Below, piece by piece: positions 27,589 to 38,093 of a stretch of 64,000 bases of DNA. Positions within the stretch are counted from its first letter, which is position 1. Every line of letters begins with the position of its first letter. The stretch covers positions 1 to 64,000 of the forward strand of contig JABMOY010000116.1 in the NCBI GenBank assembly GCA_013203955.1, in the 5' to 3' direction. The DNA comes from Rhodospirillales bacterium (GTDB taxonomy: Bacteria > Pseudomonadota > Alphaproteobacteria > Rhodospirillales > Casp-alpha2). The translations under genes and the position numbers were made by a program. The notes below the pieces were generated by a model, which was given only the letters and a program-made list of their open reading frames with translations, did no database searches and was not told the origin of the DNA.

Positions 27589-28511
27589 CCGACCACTTGC
27601 CCGACGATGATCCCGGCGAGAACGATAAAGCCGAAATCCCGGTTGGATTTGAATTTCGAGAGGCAATCCTTGGGGTTGGTGATGTCCACGGTTTGCGACT
27701 GCCAAGCGAGATGCAGGGCGCCCAGGGCCAGCGCCGCATAAAACGGCCACGTGAGCCCGGCGAGATTTCCCGCCACCGCCAGTAAAACGAGGGTCACGGC
27801 ATAAAAACCGAAAAGCCAGGGCTTTGTGGCGACGCCGAATTTCAAGGCCGTCGATTTTACGCCGACCAAAATATCGTCTTCCTTGTCCTGATGGGCGTAG
27901 ATGGTGTCGTAGCCGAGCGTCCAGAAGATGCCTGCCGCGTAAAGGGCCAGGGCCGGTCCGGCTAGGTCACCCTTTACCACCGCCCAGCCCATCAAGGCCC
28001 CCCAGTTAAAGGTGAAGCCCAGAAACAACTGCGGCCAATAGGTAATGCGCTTCATGAACGGATAAAGAGCCACTAGGCTTAACGAACTGATTCCCAAAAT
28101 TTGGGAAAGGCCGTTGAACTGCAGCAACACCGCCAATCCCAAAAGCAACAAGAGGCCCAGAAACAGGAAGGCCCGGCGCAGGCTGATTTCGCCGCTGGCG
28201 ATCGGGCGGGTTGCGGTTCGGGCGACCTGGGCGTCAAAGTCCTTATCGGCGATATCGTTGATCGTGCATCCGGCGCCCCGCATGACTAGGGCCCCGATGG
28301 CGAACAAGACAAAAAACCGCCAATCCGGCCAAGAAGGCGAAGCTAAGGCCGTTCCCCACCAACACGGAATCAACAACAGCCAAGTGCCGATGGGGCGGTC
28401 GGCCCGCGCCAATCGCAAATAGGGCCGGGCCAAAGAGGGCGCCAGCCGGTCGATCCAACTTTCGTCCGGAATGTCCGTGGCAAGGGGGTCGGAGGATTCA
28501 TTCATGGGCAA
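27585..28511 (-). CDS. ubiA: 4-hydroxybenzoate octaprenyltransferase
   Basis: GAGCTINDIADKDFDAQVARTATRPIASG; polytopic. Confidence 0.93.
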   Translation of the reverse strand: MPMNESSDPLATDIPDESWIDRLAPSLARPYLRLARADRPIGTWLLLIPCWWGTALASPSWPDWRFFVLFAIGALVMRGAGCTINDIADKDFDAQVARTATRPIASGEISLRRAFLFLGLLLLLGLAVLLQFNGLSQILGISSLSLVALYPFMKRITYWPQLFLGFTFNWGALMGWAVVKGDLAGPALALYAAGIFWTLGYDTIYAHQDKEDDILVGVKSTALKFGVATKPWLFGFYAVTLVLLAVAGNLAGLTWPFYAALALGALHLAWQSQTVDITNPKDCLSKFKSNRDFGFIVLAGIIVGQVVG

Positions 28512-28564
28512 AACTATACCCCAAACATCCCCGGCCCTATAATATCTCAGGAAAAGAAGAATTT

Positions 28565-29326
28565 TTGGCGATAACGTTGTCCATGAAAAATCCCCGTCTT
28601 TTTGTTAATGCCGCCTTGAAGGAAGGTGCCCCTGTCGCGCTTGATCGGGCACAGGCCCATTACTTGGGCCGCGTGATGCGCTTGCGGGCAGGCGATCGGG
28701 TGTCGCTGTTTAACGGCAAGGACGGGGAATGGACGGCGGTCATTGAAACCGCTGCTAAGAATCGGGTTTCCGCCATCGTCGAAAATCAAACCCGGTCCCA
28801 AGAGGCGGAACACGGCCCCTGGCTGTCTTTCGCGCCGATAAAGAAAACGCCGACCGACTTCATCGTCGAAAAGGCGACGGAATTGGGCGTCTCGTGCCTG
28901 GGTCCCGTTTTTACCCAAAACACCAATTCAACCCGGATCAATCTGGATCGACTGCGCGCCCACGCCATCGAAGCGGCGGAACAATGCCAAAGACTGACCG
29001 TTCCCGAAATCGCCGATGCGGTTTCCATCGATCAGTTCATCGCCGATTGGCCGAAGGGCCGGACACTTTTTTGGCTGGACGAAAGCGGCGGTGGCCGGCC
29101 CATCGTTGATGTTCTGTCGGACTTGCGGGACGGGCCCAGTGGGATATCTCATGACTGCGGGTTTCTGAGCGGACCCGAGGGAGGGTTTACCGTGACGGAG
29201 CTTGACGCCCTTCGTGAAAGGGACTTTGTTGTCGCCGTCGATCTGGGGCCGCGCGTGCTGCGCGCCGATACGGCGGCCCTGGCGGCCTTGGCATGTTGGC
29301 AGGCTTTTTTCGGCAGCCGCCGGTAA
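28565..29326 (+). CDS. rsmE: 16S rRNA (uracil1498-N3)-methyltransferase
   Basis: HYLGRVMRLRAGD...SGPEGGFTVTE...LGPRVLRADTA. Confidence 0.92.
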   Translation: MAITLSMKNPRLFVNAALKEGAPVALDRAQAHYLGRVMRLRAGDRVSLFNGKDGEWTAVIETAAKNRVSAIVENQTRSQEAEHGPWLSFAPIKKTPTDFIVEKATELGVSCLGPVFTQNTNSTRINLDRLRAHAIEAAEQCQRLTVPEIADAVSIDQFIADWPKGRTLFWLDESGGGRPIVDVLSDLRDGPSGISHDCGFLSGPEGGFTVTELDALRERDFVVAVDLGPRVLRADTAALAALACWQAFFGSRR

Positions 29327-29361
29327 GCCCCTACTTAATGACCACACGGGACCCATAAACA

Positions 29362-30729
29362 ATGAGCAATGCGTCATCGGAAAAATCCGAGCCCATAAAT
29401 GGCAAGGCTTCGTTAATCGAATACTTGGAAGCCGGCTGTAAGCCCAAGGAGAATTGGCGGATCGGCACCGAACACGAAAAGTTCGCCTACCACCTCGATA
29501 CCTTGAAGCCCCTGGAATACGAAGGTCCCTCAGGCATAAGGGCGCTTCTCGATGGTATGGTTCGTTTCGGGTGGGAGCCTGTTTTGGAAAACGGCAACCC
29601 GATCGCGATGTCGAAGCCCGACGGCAGCTTCATCAGCCTTGAGCCGGCAGGCCAAGTGGAACTATCAGGCGCGCCCGTGGAAACCATCCACCAGACCTGT
29701 GACGAAGTTACCGGCCACCTGCAACAGGTAAAGGCGATTGCCCGTGAACTGGGGATCGGGTTTCTGGGCTTAGGCTATCGCGCGAAATGGGCGGGTGCGG
29801 ACATGCCGTGGATGCCCAAGGGCCGCTACAAGATCATGCGCGAATACATGCCCAAGAAAGGAAAACTCGGCCTGGAAATGATGCAGTCCACCTGTACCGT
29901 GCAAGTTAACCTGGACTTCGAATCGGAAGCGGACATGGTCAGGATGTACCGGATTTCGCTTGCCCTGCAGCCTATCGCGACGGCGCTTTGGGCCAATTCG
30001 CCATTCAAGGAGGGCGCGCCGTCCGGTTACCTATCCTACCGGAGCCATATCTGGACCGACACCGACCCCGACCGTTGCGGCATGCTGCCGTTTGTCTTTG
30101 AAGACGGCTTCGGATTCGAGCGTTACGTGGACTATCTGCTCGATATGCCCATGTATTTTGTTTACCGGGACGGAACCTATATTGACGCCTCGGGGCAATC
30201 CTTCCGGGATTTCATGGACGGAAAACTGCCGGCACTTCCCGGCGAAAAGCCGTTATTGGGTGACTGGATCGATCATATGAGCACGGCCTTCCCGGAAGTC
30301 CGCCTGAAACAGTTTCTGGAAATGCGGGGCACCGACGGCGGGCCGTGGAGCCGGCTTTGTGCTTTGCCAGCCTATTGGGTCGGGCTTCTTTATGACAGCG
30401 AAGCCCGGGATGCCGCCTGGGACTTGGTCAAGGATTGGTCGGTAGAGGAAATCAATTCCTTGCGCGATGACGTGCCCCGGCAAGCGTTGAAAACGCCTTT
30501 TAGGGCCCATTTGGTGAAGGATGTTGCGCTCGAAACATTGGAGATTTCCCACAAAGGGCTTTTGAACCGTGGTCGCCGGGACAGCGTCGGCATGGACGAG
30601 ACGCATTTCCTTAAACCCCTGTTCCAAATCGCCCATTCTGGCCTGAGCCCGGCCGAGGAATTGCTGGCGGCCTACGAAGGACGCTGGAAGAAATCGGTCG
30701 ACCCGGTGTTTTTGGAATACGCTTACTAA
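29362..30729 (+). CDS. gshA: Glutamate-cysteine ligase
   Basis: [12 protein letters not shown]...MRGTDGGPW...; plant/alphaproteobacterial GCL type. Confidence 0.9.
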   Translation: MSNASSEKSEPINGKASLIEYLEAGCKPKENWRIGTEHEKFAYHLDTLKPLEYEGPSGIRALLDGMVRFGWEPVLENGNPIAMSKPDGSFISLEPAGQVELSGAPVETIHQTCDEVTGHLQQVKAIARELGIGFLGLGYRAKWAGADMPWMPKGRYKIMREYMPKKGKLGLEMMQSTCTVQVNLDFESEADMVRMYRISLALQPIATALWANSPFKEGAPSGYLSYRSHIWTDTDPDRCGMLPFVFEDGFGFERYVDYLLDMPMYFVYRDGTYIDASGQSFRDFMDGKLPALPGEKPLLGDWIDHMSTAFPEVRLKQFLEMRGTDGGPWSRLCALPAYWVGLLYDSEARDAAWDLVKDWSVEEINSLRDDVPRQALKTPFRAHLVKDVALETLEISHKGLLNRGRRDSVGMDETHFLKPLFQIAHSGLSPAEELLAAYEGRWKKSVDPVFLEYAY

Positions 30730-32159
30730 ACCGCCGTGCCGCCGACGGTCAGGTTGTCGATCTTCAGGGTCGGCTGGCCGACGCCGACGGGCACGCCTTG
30801 GCCGTCCTTGCCGCAGGTGCCGACGCCGGGGTCCAGGGCGAAATCATTGCCGATCATGGAAACCCGGGTCAGCACGTCGGGGCCGTTGCCGATCAGCGTC
30901 GCCCCCTTCAAGGGCCGGCCCTTTTTGCCGTTCTCGATTTCATAGGCCTCGGTGCAGGTAAAGACGAACTTGCCCGACGTGATATCCACCTGGCCGCCGC
31001 CGAAGCTGACGGCATAAACGCCTTTCTTCACCGATTTCAGGATTTCCTCGGGCGCGTGTTCGCCGTCCAGCATATAGGTGTTGGTCATCCGCGGCATCGG
31101 CGAATGGCCGTAGCTTTGCCGCCTGCCGTTGCCGGTACTGACGCCGCCCATCAGCCGTGCGTTCATGCGGTCCTGCATGAAGCCGGTCAAGATTCCGTCC
31201 TCGATCAGCACCGTGCGTTGGCTTGGCGTTCCTTCGTCGTCGATGGTCAAAGACCCACGGCGGTCTTCCATGGTGCCGTCATCGATGACGGTGACGCCGG
31301 GGCTGGCGACCCGTTCGCCCATCAGGCCGGAAAAGGCGGATGTCTTCTTGCGGTTGAAATCGCCTTCCAATCCGTGGCCGATGGCTTCGTGCAACAGGAT
31401 TCCGGGCCACCCGGGTCCTAAGACGACCGGCACTTCGCCTGCCGGTGCGGCAATCGATTCCAGGTTAACCAGCGCCTGGCGGAGCGCTTCGTCCACCCCT
31501 TTCTTCCAGGCGGCAGGGTCCAAATAGCGTTCATAAGTCACCCGCCCGCCGGTGCCGTAAGACCCGGTTTCCATACGCCCGTCCTGGTCGACGACCACCG
31601 ACACATTGAGCCTGACCAAAGGCCGGATATCGCGGGCGCCGTCGCCGCCCGAGCGGATGATTTCCACCGCCTGCCAACTTCCTGAAAGTGATGCCGATAC
31701 TTGGATCACACGGTCGTCTTTGCTCCGCGCATAGGCGTCCATGTCGGCCAGCAGTTTTACCTTGGTTTCAAAATCGACCAGGCCTAAGGGGTTGTCGTCA
31801 ATATAGAGGTTCTGGTTGGTGCCGGGCGGCGGGGCCGAGAGTATCCCGCCCTTGCCGGAGCGCACGGTCTTGACCGTATTTGCAGCCCGGCGGATGGCGT
31901 CTTCACTGAGCTCGGACGCGTGGGAATATCCTGTCGCCTCGCCCGATATGGCGCGAAGCCCGAATCCTTGCGTGGTATCGAAAGCAGCGCTTTTGATCTG
32001 GCCGTCGTCGAAAACAACGCTTTCCGATTGCTGGTATTCCAAGAATAACTCGCCGTCGTCGGCGCCGTTCAGGGCATCATCGACGATGCCTTGAACGCGG
32101 GTGCGGTCGAGCTCGGTGCGGGTGAAAAACAGGTCGTCTGAAGTTGATTTATCGGTCAT
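30726..32159 (-). CDS. tldD: Metalloprotease TldD
   Basis: [14 protein letters not shown] (HExxxH). Confidence 0.93.
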   Translation of the reverse strand: MTDKSTSDDLFFTRTELDRTRVQGIVDDALNGADDGELFLEYQQSESVVFDDGQIKSAAFDTTQGFGLRAISGEATGYSHASELSEDAIRRAANTVKTVRSGKGGILSAPPPGTNQNLYIDDNPLGLVDFETKVKLLADMDAYARSKDDRVIQVSASLSGSWQAVEIIRSGGDGARDIRPLVRLNVSVVVDQDGRMETGSYGTGGRVTYERYLDPAAWKKGVDEALRQALVNLESIAAPAGEVPVVLGPGWPGILLHEAIGHGLEGDFNRKKTSAFSGLMGERVASPGVTVIDDGTMEDRRGSLTIDDEGTPSQRTVLIEDGILTGFMQDRMNARLMGGVSTGNGRRQSYGHSPMPRMTNTYMLDGEHAPEEILKSVKKGVYAVSFGGGQVDITSGKFVFTCTEAYEIENGKKGRPLKGATLIGNGPDVLTRVSMIGNDFALDPGVGTCGKDGQGVPVGVGQPTLKIDNLTVGGTAV

Positions 32160-32268
32160 GTAAAATCCTTAACCCAGCGGGTGGGGTGGCACAAACAAAA
32201 GAGTCCCCTATAACCATTTTTGGTTTGTGCTTGATATTTTCAAGGAGGAAGGTTTTATAGGCATTGTT

Positions 32269-32327
32269 ACGTGGAGATTTGGCCGACCGGCTTGCGTCCA
32301 CGTTAAAAAAATCGCTAAAAGGTCGGA
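32269..32327 (+). ncRNA. SAM-II riboswitch
   Basis: P1 ACGTGGA/TCCACGT, GATTT...CCG...TTGC loop, TCGCTAAAA element, pseudoknot CCGACC/GGTCGG; upstream of metZ. Confidence 0.8.
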
Positions 32328-32343
32328 GCTTTTAAAAGCCCTG

Positions 32344-32368
32344 ACCCCCGGCGGTCCGGGTTTTTTTT
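32344..32368 (+). terminator. Intrinsic terminator between SAM-II aptamer and metZ
   Basis: CCCGG-CGGT-CCGGG followed by TTTTTTTT. Confidence 0.7.
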
Positions 32369-32403
32369 ATGCTGGTTCGGTCTGATAGCGGAGGTTTGAC
32401 GTT

Positions 32404-33612
32404 ATGGGTAAAACAAAAACAGACTCGACGAATTGGCGCCAAGGAACCCGCCTTGTTCGCGGTGGAACCGAGCGCTCGCCTTTCGGAGAAACAAGCGAAG
32501 GCTTGTTCCTAACGTCAGGCTTTGTTTATGGCTCTGCCGAAGAAGCCGAGCAAGCCTTCAAGGGTGAAAATACGCGCTACATTTATTCGCGCTTTTCCAA
32601 TCCGACGGTCAATATGTTTGAAGAACGCCTGGCGCTTTTGGAAGGCGCGGATTATTGCCTGGCGACGGCGAGCGGCATGGCGGCGGCCTTTGCGGCCTTG
32701 GCGTGTTTTCTGAAAGCGGGCGACCGGGTCGTTGCTTCCCGCGCGCTGTTCGGGTCATGCCACTACATCATCACCGAACAACTTCCAAAATTCGGCATCG
32801 AAACAGTCCTGGTGGACGGCACCGACCTTGGCGCCTGGAAGCAAGCGCTGTCGGATGGCGCGAAAGCCGTGTTCCTGGAAACGCCGTCGAACCCGGCCTT
32901 GGAAATCATCGACATCCGGGCGGTCGCCGGGCTCACCCATGACGCCGACGCTTTGCTGATCGTCGATAACGTCTTCGCCACGCCGGTCGGGCAAAAGCCC
33001 CTGGAACTGGGGGCCGACATCGTTATGTACTCGGCGACCAAGCACATCGACGGACAGGGCCGCACCCTGGGCGGCGCAATCTTGACGGATAACCAGGACT
33101 ATTTTGAAAACCACCTGACAACCTTCATGCGCCACACCGGCCCGTCGCTCAGCCCGTTTAATGCCTGGGTATTGCTGAAGGGTTTGGAAACCATCGACAT
33201 CAGAGTGAAACAACACTGTCAAAACGCTTATGCCATCGCCGAATTCCTGAGCGCCAGGAAGGAAATCAAAAATGTGATTTATCCCGGCCTTGCAAGCCAC
33301 CCGCAGCATGATCTGGCCATGTCGCAAATGAGCAGCGGCGGCACCATGGTTTCGTTTGAAATAGATGGCGGCAAGGAAGCGGCTTTCCGGTTTCTGAATG
33401 GCCTTGGTCTGATCGATATTTCGAACAATTTGGGCGATGCCAAAAGCCTGACCACGCACCCGGCGACGACCACGCATCAACGTTTAAGCCCGGAGCAACG
33501 CCTTGAAATCGGCATTCCCGACGGCCTTGTCCGCCTGTCGGTGGGTCTGGAAGACGTAGACGATATCAAGGAAGATTTGGACCAAGCCCTGGCTGCAGTG
33601 CAAAAAGTTTAG
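32404..33612 (+). CDS. metZ: O-succinylhomoserine sulfhydrylase
   Basis: Cys/Met metabolism PLP family: YSRFSNPTV, YSATKHIDGQGRTLGG. Confidence 0.88.
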   Translation: MGKTKTDSTNWRQGTRLVRGGTERSPFGETSEGLFLTSGFVYGSAEEAEQAFKGENTRYIYSRFSNPTVNMFEERLALLEGADYCLATASGMAAAFAALACFLKAGDRVVASRALFGSCHYIITEQLPKFGIETVLVDGTDLGAWKQALSDGAKAVFLETPSNPALEIIDIRAVAGLTHDADALLIVDNVFATPVGQKPLELGADIVMYSATKHIDGQGRTLGGAILTDNQDYFENHLTTFMRHTGPSLSPFNAWVLLKGLETIDIRVKQHCQNAYAIAEFLSARKEIKNVIYPGLASHPQHDLAMSQMSSGGTMVSFEIDGGKEAAFRFLNGLGLIDISNNLGDAKSLTTHPATTTHQRLSPEQRLEIGIPDGLVRLSVGLEDVDDIKEDLDQALAAVQKV

Positions 33613-34910
33613 CGGTCGAGAATATCCAGCATATCAGCGACGGTGGTGAATTTCCTGCGCGGGCGTTCGCCTTCTGCATTATTGATTTCTGCGGCATCGA
33701 TCTTCTGCCAGTCCGCAAAACTGACGGAGCGGACGTTCCGTTCCTTAAGAAGTTTTTCCAACGCTGTTCGGCCGGGTTTGGCGCCTTGGGCGAAATCCTT
33801 TTGAATGTGTTGAGCCGTGGCGACGCCGTCCGGCCGGTTGGATGAAATCACCCCCGATGGCCCGCGCTTGATCCAGCCGGCGGCGTAAAGCCCATCATCG
33901 ACGCGGCCATCGTCATTGGGAATGATCCCACCTTTTTCGTCGAAGGGCGCGCCCTCCAGGGGCTCGGACAGGTAACCGATGGCGGCGACGACGAGACCGC
34001 ATTCGATTTCGAAAAATTCTCCGGTGCCGACGGCGCGGCCTTCCTCGACTATGGTTCTTTCAAGCCGAATGCCTTCTACCCTGTCGTTTCCTAAAATCTC
34101 GACCGGCTGAGCGTAAAATTCGAAATGGACGCGTTTCGGTTTTTCGTTAGGGAGCCGTTTGGAATATTCCAGAAACGCTTCCAAATTTCTTGTTTTCAGC
34201 CTTTTTTCCCGGTCCGGCAGGTCGCCGATCCCGTCTGGTAATTGGTCGGGTTTGACCTGGGGGACGCAGGCGGCAAGCTTGCCCATTTCCTTGATCTCGA
34301 CGTTTGTGAACTTTGCTTCAACCAGTCCCCGGCGGCCGAGGATGTAAACGTCCTTGATGGGGGACTCCAAGATCGCCTTTTCGGCATGATCGGCAATATC
34401 CGCCTTAACTAATTCTTCCTTTTCACGAATAAGCAGGCGGGCAACATCAAGGGCGACATTGCCGACGCCGATTACAGCCGCTGTGGAAACATTTAAATCA
34501 GGGTTCAGGTCTCGGAAATCCGGATGACCGTTATACCAACCGACAAAATCCGCCGACCCGAAAACCCCTGCCTTGTCTTCGCCGGGGATGCCCAATTTCC
34601 GGTCGCGCGGCGCGCCCGTGGCAAGAACTACGGCATCATAGATTTCCCGAAGCTCCACCAGACTGACGTCGCGGCCGACGTTGACGTTCCCAAAAAACCG
34701 CACTTGATCGTTGATCGCCGTTTTTTCGTATTTTTTGGTGACGTTCTTGGTGTTTTGATGATCGGGGGCGACGCCGCCACGGATCAATCCGAACGGCGTC
34801 GGCAACCGTTCGATGAAATCGATACTGACATCTTTGCTCGAATTGACCAGGGCTTCTGCCGTATAAAATGCGGCCGGGCCGGAACCAACGATGGCAACAC
34901 TGATCGGCAT
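33609..34910 (-). CDS. fprA: Ferredoxin-NADP reductase, adrenodoxin-reductase type
   Basis: IVGSGPAAFYTAEAL...PTPFGLIRGGVAPDHQNTKNV...GWIKRGPSGVI. Confidence 0.85.
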   Translation of the reverse strand: MPISVAIVGSGPAAFYTAEALVNSSKDVSIDFIERLPTPFGLIRGGVAPDHQNTKNVTKKYEKTAINDQVRFFGNVNVGRDVSLVELREIYDAVVLATGAPRDRKLGIPGEDKAGVFGSADFVGWYNGHPDFRDLNPDLNVSTAAVIGVGNVALDVARLLIREKEELVKADIADHAEKAILESPIKDVYILGRRGLVEAKFTNVEIKEMGKLAACVPQVKPDQLPDGIGDLPDREKRLKTRNLEAFLEYSKRLPNEKPKRVHFEFYAQPVEILGNDRVEGIRLERTIVEEGRAVGTGEFFEIECGLVVAAIGYLSEPLEGAPFDEKGGIIPNDDGRVDDGLYAAGWIKRGPSGVISSNRPDGVATAQHIQKDFAQGAKPGRTALEKLLKERNVRSVSFADWQKIDAAEINNAEGERPRRKFTTVADMLDILDR

Positions 34911-34944
34911 TAATCCCTTTCCCCCGAAAGAGGCCGTGCTGAGT

Positions 34945-35985
34945 TCAGCCCGGAATGGTCCCCGGAATGGTCCAGGTGTGGCCGCGCCTCAACAGCGCGT
35001 TCAGGTCGGCCCCGGTGCCGTGCTTCTTGGCTTCTTGCATATGATCTTCGACCCCGTCTTCGTAACTGGATGTCGGGTTGCAGTAAAGAACGCCCAAGGC
35101 GACGGGCATCGTCGGCGGCTCCATCAAGGCCAGCATGCCGGCCAGCGCCCGGTTGGTTTCATCATGCGCCAGGATTTCGTCTTCGGTGACACCGTCCTTG
35201 CCGATGGTCACGACCTCCAGCTCAAAAAACCCGGGCCGGACCCTCAAGCCCTTGTCGCCATTTTTGCCGAAGATTAAGGGCTTCCCGTGCTCCAAGATGA
35301 TTTCCATTTCGTCGGCAACATCCTTGGCGGTGAAATTTGCGAAGACGTCGTTGTTATAGACAATGCAGTTCTGAAAAATTTCGACGAACGACGTGCCGTT
35401 ATGGGCGTGGGCGCGTTTGAATATCTCTGGCAGATGTTTCTGCATGCTGTCGACCGAGCGGGCCACGAACCGGGCGCCGGCGCCGAGCGCCAAGGCGGCT
35501 GCGGAAACAGGGTTTTCAATGGATCCCAAAGGCGTCGATGGTGACCGGGTGCCGGCCCGGGATGTCGGCGAATACTGCCCTTTCGTCAGGCCGTAAATTT
35601 CATTGTTGAACAGCAGTATCTGCAAGTTGACGTTGCGCCTGAGGACATGCAGCAGATGGTTGCCGCCGATGGAAAGCGCGTCACCATCACCCGTCACCAC
35701 CCAGACGTCCAAGTCCGGATTGGCCAACTTGATGCCGGTGCCGAAAGCGGGCGCCCGTCCGTGGATGGTGTGAAACCCATAGGTCGCCATGTAGTAGGGG
35801 AACCGGGCGGCACATCCGATGCCCGAAACAAACACGGTGTTTTCCTTTGTCGCGCCGATATCGGCCAAGGTCCGCTGCATGGCTTTCAGGATGGCATAAT
35901 CACCGCAACCGGGGCACCAGCGAACTTCCTGGTCGGTGGCGAAATCCTTGGGCGTTAATTTCCCGAGCTTTGTGACGACGTTCAT
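34945..35985 (-). CDS. korB: 2-oxoacid:ferredoxin oxidoreductase beta subunit
   Basis: WCPGCGDYAIL...GDGDALSIGGNH. Confidence 0.9.
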   Translation of the reverse strand: MNVVTKLGKLTPKDFATDQEVRWCPGCGDYAILKAMQRTLADIGATKENTVFVSGIGCAARFPYYMATYGFHTIHGRAPAFGTGIKLANPDLDVWVVTGDGDALSIGGNHLLHVLRRNVNLQILLFNNEIYGLTKGQYSPTSRAGTRSPSTPLGSIENPVSAAALALGAGARFVARSVDSMQKHLPEIFKRAHAHNGTSFVEIFQNCIVYNNDVFANFTAKDVADEMEIILEHGKPLIFGKNGDKGLRVRPGFFELEVVTIGKDGVTEDEILAHDETNRALAGMLALMEPPTMPVALGVLYCNPTSSYEDGVEDHMQEAKKHGTGADLNALLRRGHTWTIPGTIPG

Positions 35986-35986
35986 G

Positions 35987-37864
35987 TCATTTCTCCAGCA
36001 TTTCGCGGATCGCGGGTTCGATCTCGGATATCTTGAAGGGTTGGCCGGAAACCTTGTTCAGGCTCTTTGCGTCGACCAGGAACTGGCTTCTGAGCAGGGT
36101 CACAAGCTGGCCGGTATTCATTTCCGGGACCAGGACTTGGTCAAACCCGGACAGCAATTGACCTAAGTTTTTCGGCAACGGCCAAATATGGCGGATGTGA
36201 ATATGTGAAACATTGAACCCTTCGGCCCGAAGCGAACTGACCGCCCGATTGATGGGGCCATAGGTGGAACCCCAACCGACGACGGCAAGCTTGCCGGTTT
36301 CATTCCCCTCTTCGGCGGATTGCAGGGGAATGTCGTCGGCGATGCCGTCAATTTTGGCGGCGCGGATTTTTGTCATCCGCTGATGGTTGGCGGGGTCATA
36401 CGAAATATGCCCGGTATCTGAATCCTTTTCCAACCCGCCGATGCGGTGCTCCAGGCCCGGGGTGCCGGGGACAGCCCACGGTCGGGCCAATGTTTTTTCG
36501 TCGCGTAAATAAGGCCGGAACCCTTCGGGGTCGGTGCGGAATGTCACCGGGGTTGGTTCGTAATCGTTCATATCGGGGATCAGCCAGGGCTCGGCGGCAT
36601 TGCCGATATAACCATCTGTCAGGATAATTACCGGCGTCATGTATTTGGTGGCCAGGCGGATGGCTTCGATGGCGACGTCGAAACAATCGGAAGGCGAGCG
36701 GGCGGCGATGACGACCAGCGGGCTGTCGGCGTTGCGCCCGAACACCGCTTGGTGAAGGTCGGACTGCTCGGTCTTGGTCGGCATGCCCGTGGACGGCCCG
36801 GCGCGCTGGGAATTGATGACGATCAACGGCAGTTCGGCGCTGATGGCGAGCCCCATGGCTTCGGCCTTAAGCGCGATGCCGGGGCCGGAGCTGGACGTCA
36901 CGCCCAAGGTCCCGGCATAAGACGCGCCGATTGCCGAACAGGCGGCGGCGATTTCGTCCTCGGCCTGGAAGGTGACGACGTCGAATTCCATGAGGTTGGA
37001 CAGGGTGTGCAACAACGGCGTCGCCGGCGTGATGGGATAAGAGCAAAACGTCACCGACAAGCCGACCAGACGGGCCCCGGCGACAATGCCCCAGGACAAG
37101 GCCTCGGCCCCGGTCACCGTGCGGTAAAGCCCGGGCGCGATATCGGCTTGGCCGATGGAAAATCCTTGCGAATCATGGGGAATTTCGGCCGTTTCGCCGA
37201 GCGCATGGCCGGCGTTGAGTGCGGCGATGTTGGCCTGGGCGATATCGGTCTTGGCGGCGAATTTCTCGTTCAACCAGTCGATGGTCGGCTGCCTGTTGCG
37301 GTCGTACATCCAGTAGACGAACCCCAACGTCCACATGTTTTTACAGCGAAGCGACTCTTTCTTGCCGAGGCCGAAATCCTTCACCGCTTCCAGGGTCAAC
37401 GCTGAAATGTCGAGTTCGATAACCCGGTAGGGGCCTAAGGAGCCGTCTTTCAGGGGGTTTTCTTCGTAATGGGCTTTATGAAGGTTTCTTTCCGTGAAGG
37501 TTCCGGTATCGACGACAATAAGCCCGCCAAGCTTCAATTCAGGCAGTTCCGCCTTCAACGCTGCCGGGTTCATGGCGACGACCATGTCGCAGGCGTCCCC
37601 GGAGGTCTTAATAACGTCGGCGCCGAAATTTATTTGAAACGCCGAAACCCCAAATGTGGTTCCCGCAGGCGCCCTGATTTCCGCCGGAAAGTCGGGAAAA
37701 GTCGCGAGGTCGTTTCCGGACATCGCCGTGGATTGGGTGAATTGGCTGCCGGCGAACTGAATGCCGTCACCGGAATCGCCGGCAAAGCGAACGACCGCGG
37801 ACTCCAGTTCATGACGTTGAGTGGGGTGGCTGGGGCCTTCTTCGACTGCTGCTGCCCTTGGCAT
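35987..37864 (-). CDS. korA: 2-oxoacid:ferredoxin oxidoreductase alpha subunit
   Basis: GDSGDGIQFAGSQFT...YPITPATPLLH...SSSGPGIALKAEAMG. Confidence 0.9.
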   Translation of the reverse strand: MPRAAAVEEGPSHPTQRHELESAVVRFAGDSGDGIQFAGSQFTQSTAMSGNDLATFPDFPAEIRAPAGTTFGVSAFQINFGADVIKTSGDACDMVVAMNPAALKAELPELKLGGLIVVDTGTFTERNLHKAHYEENPLKDGSLGPYRVIELDISALTLEAVKDFGLGKKESLRCKNMWTLGFVYWMYDRNRQPTIDWLNEKFAAKTDIAQANIAALNAGHALGETAEIPHDSQGFSIGQADIAPGLYRTVTGAEALSWGIVAGARLVGLSVTFCSYPITPATPLLHTLSNLMEFDVVTFQAEDEIAAACSAIGASYAGTLGVTSSSGPGIALKAEAMGLAISAELPLIVINSQRAGPSTGMPTKTEQSDLHQAVFGRNADSPLVVIAARSPSDCFDVAIEAIRLATKYMTPVIILTDGYIGNAAEPWLIPDMNDYEPTPVTFRTDPEGFRPYLRDEKTLARPWAVPGTPGLEHRIGGLEKDSDTGHISYDPANHQRMTKIRAAKIDGIADDIPLQSAEEGNETGKLAVVGWGSTYGPINRAVSSLRAEGFNVSHIHIRHIWPLPKNLGQLLSGFDQVLVPEMNTGQLVTLLRSQFLVDAKSLNKVSGQPFKISEIEPAIREMLEK

Positions 37865-38093
37865 AATTGTCCCATTAGGAAGCCAGAAAAACCACCGATG
37901 TGCTTCTGCTGTCCCCCAGCCTTAGGCGTTCTTGTCGCTTGCGTTGCCGGGACCTGCACATCATAACAAGATAACGAATACTCGTTTATTATTTATGTAC
38001 CTTCTTGGCGGCATCTCAACCCCTTTCGCAAGAAATTTACTATTTTTCGTGTGCTGTTATCATCGAACGTTCAGGTAGGGCACCAAAAAACGC

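Noticed and set aside
32189-32230. GCACAAAC/GTTTGTGC inverted repeat upstream of the SAM-II element
   Set aside because: Could be a tldD/metZ promoter-region operator, but an isolated 8-bp repeat is too weak to call.
32755-33480. 241-aa minus-strand ORF opposite metZ
   Set aside because: Antisense of a well-supported PLP enzyme gene.
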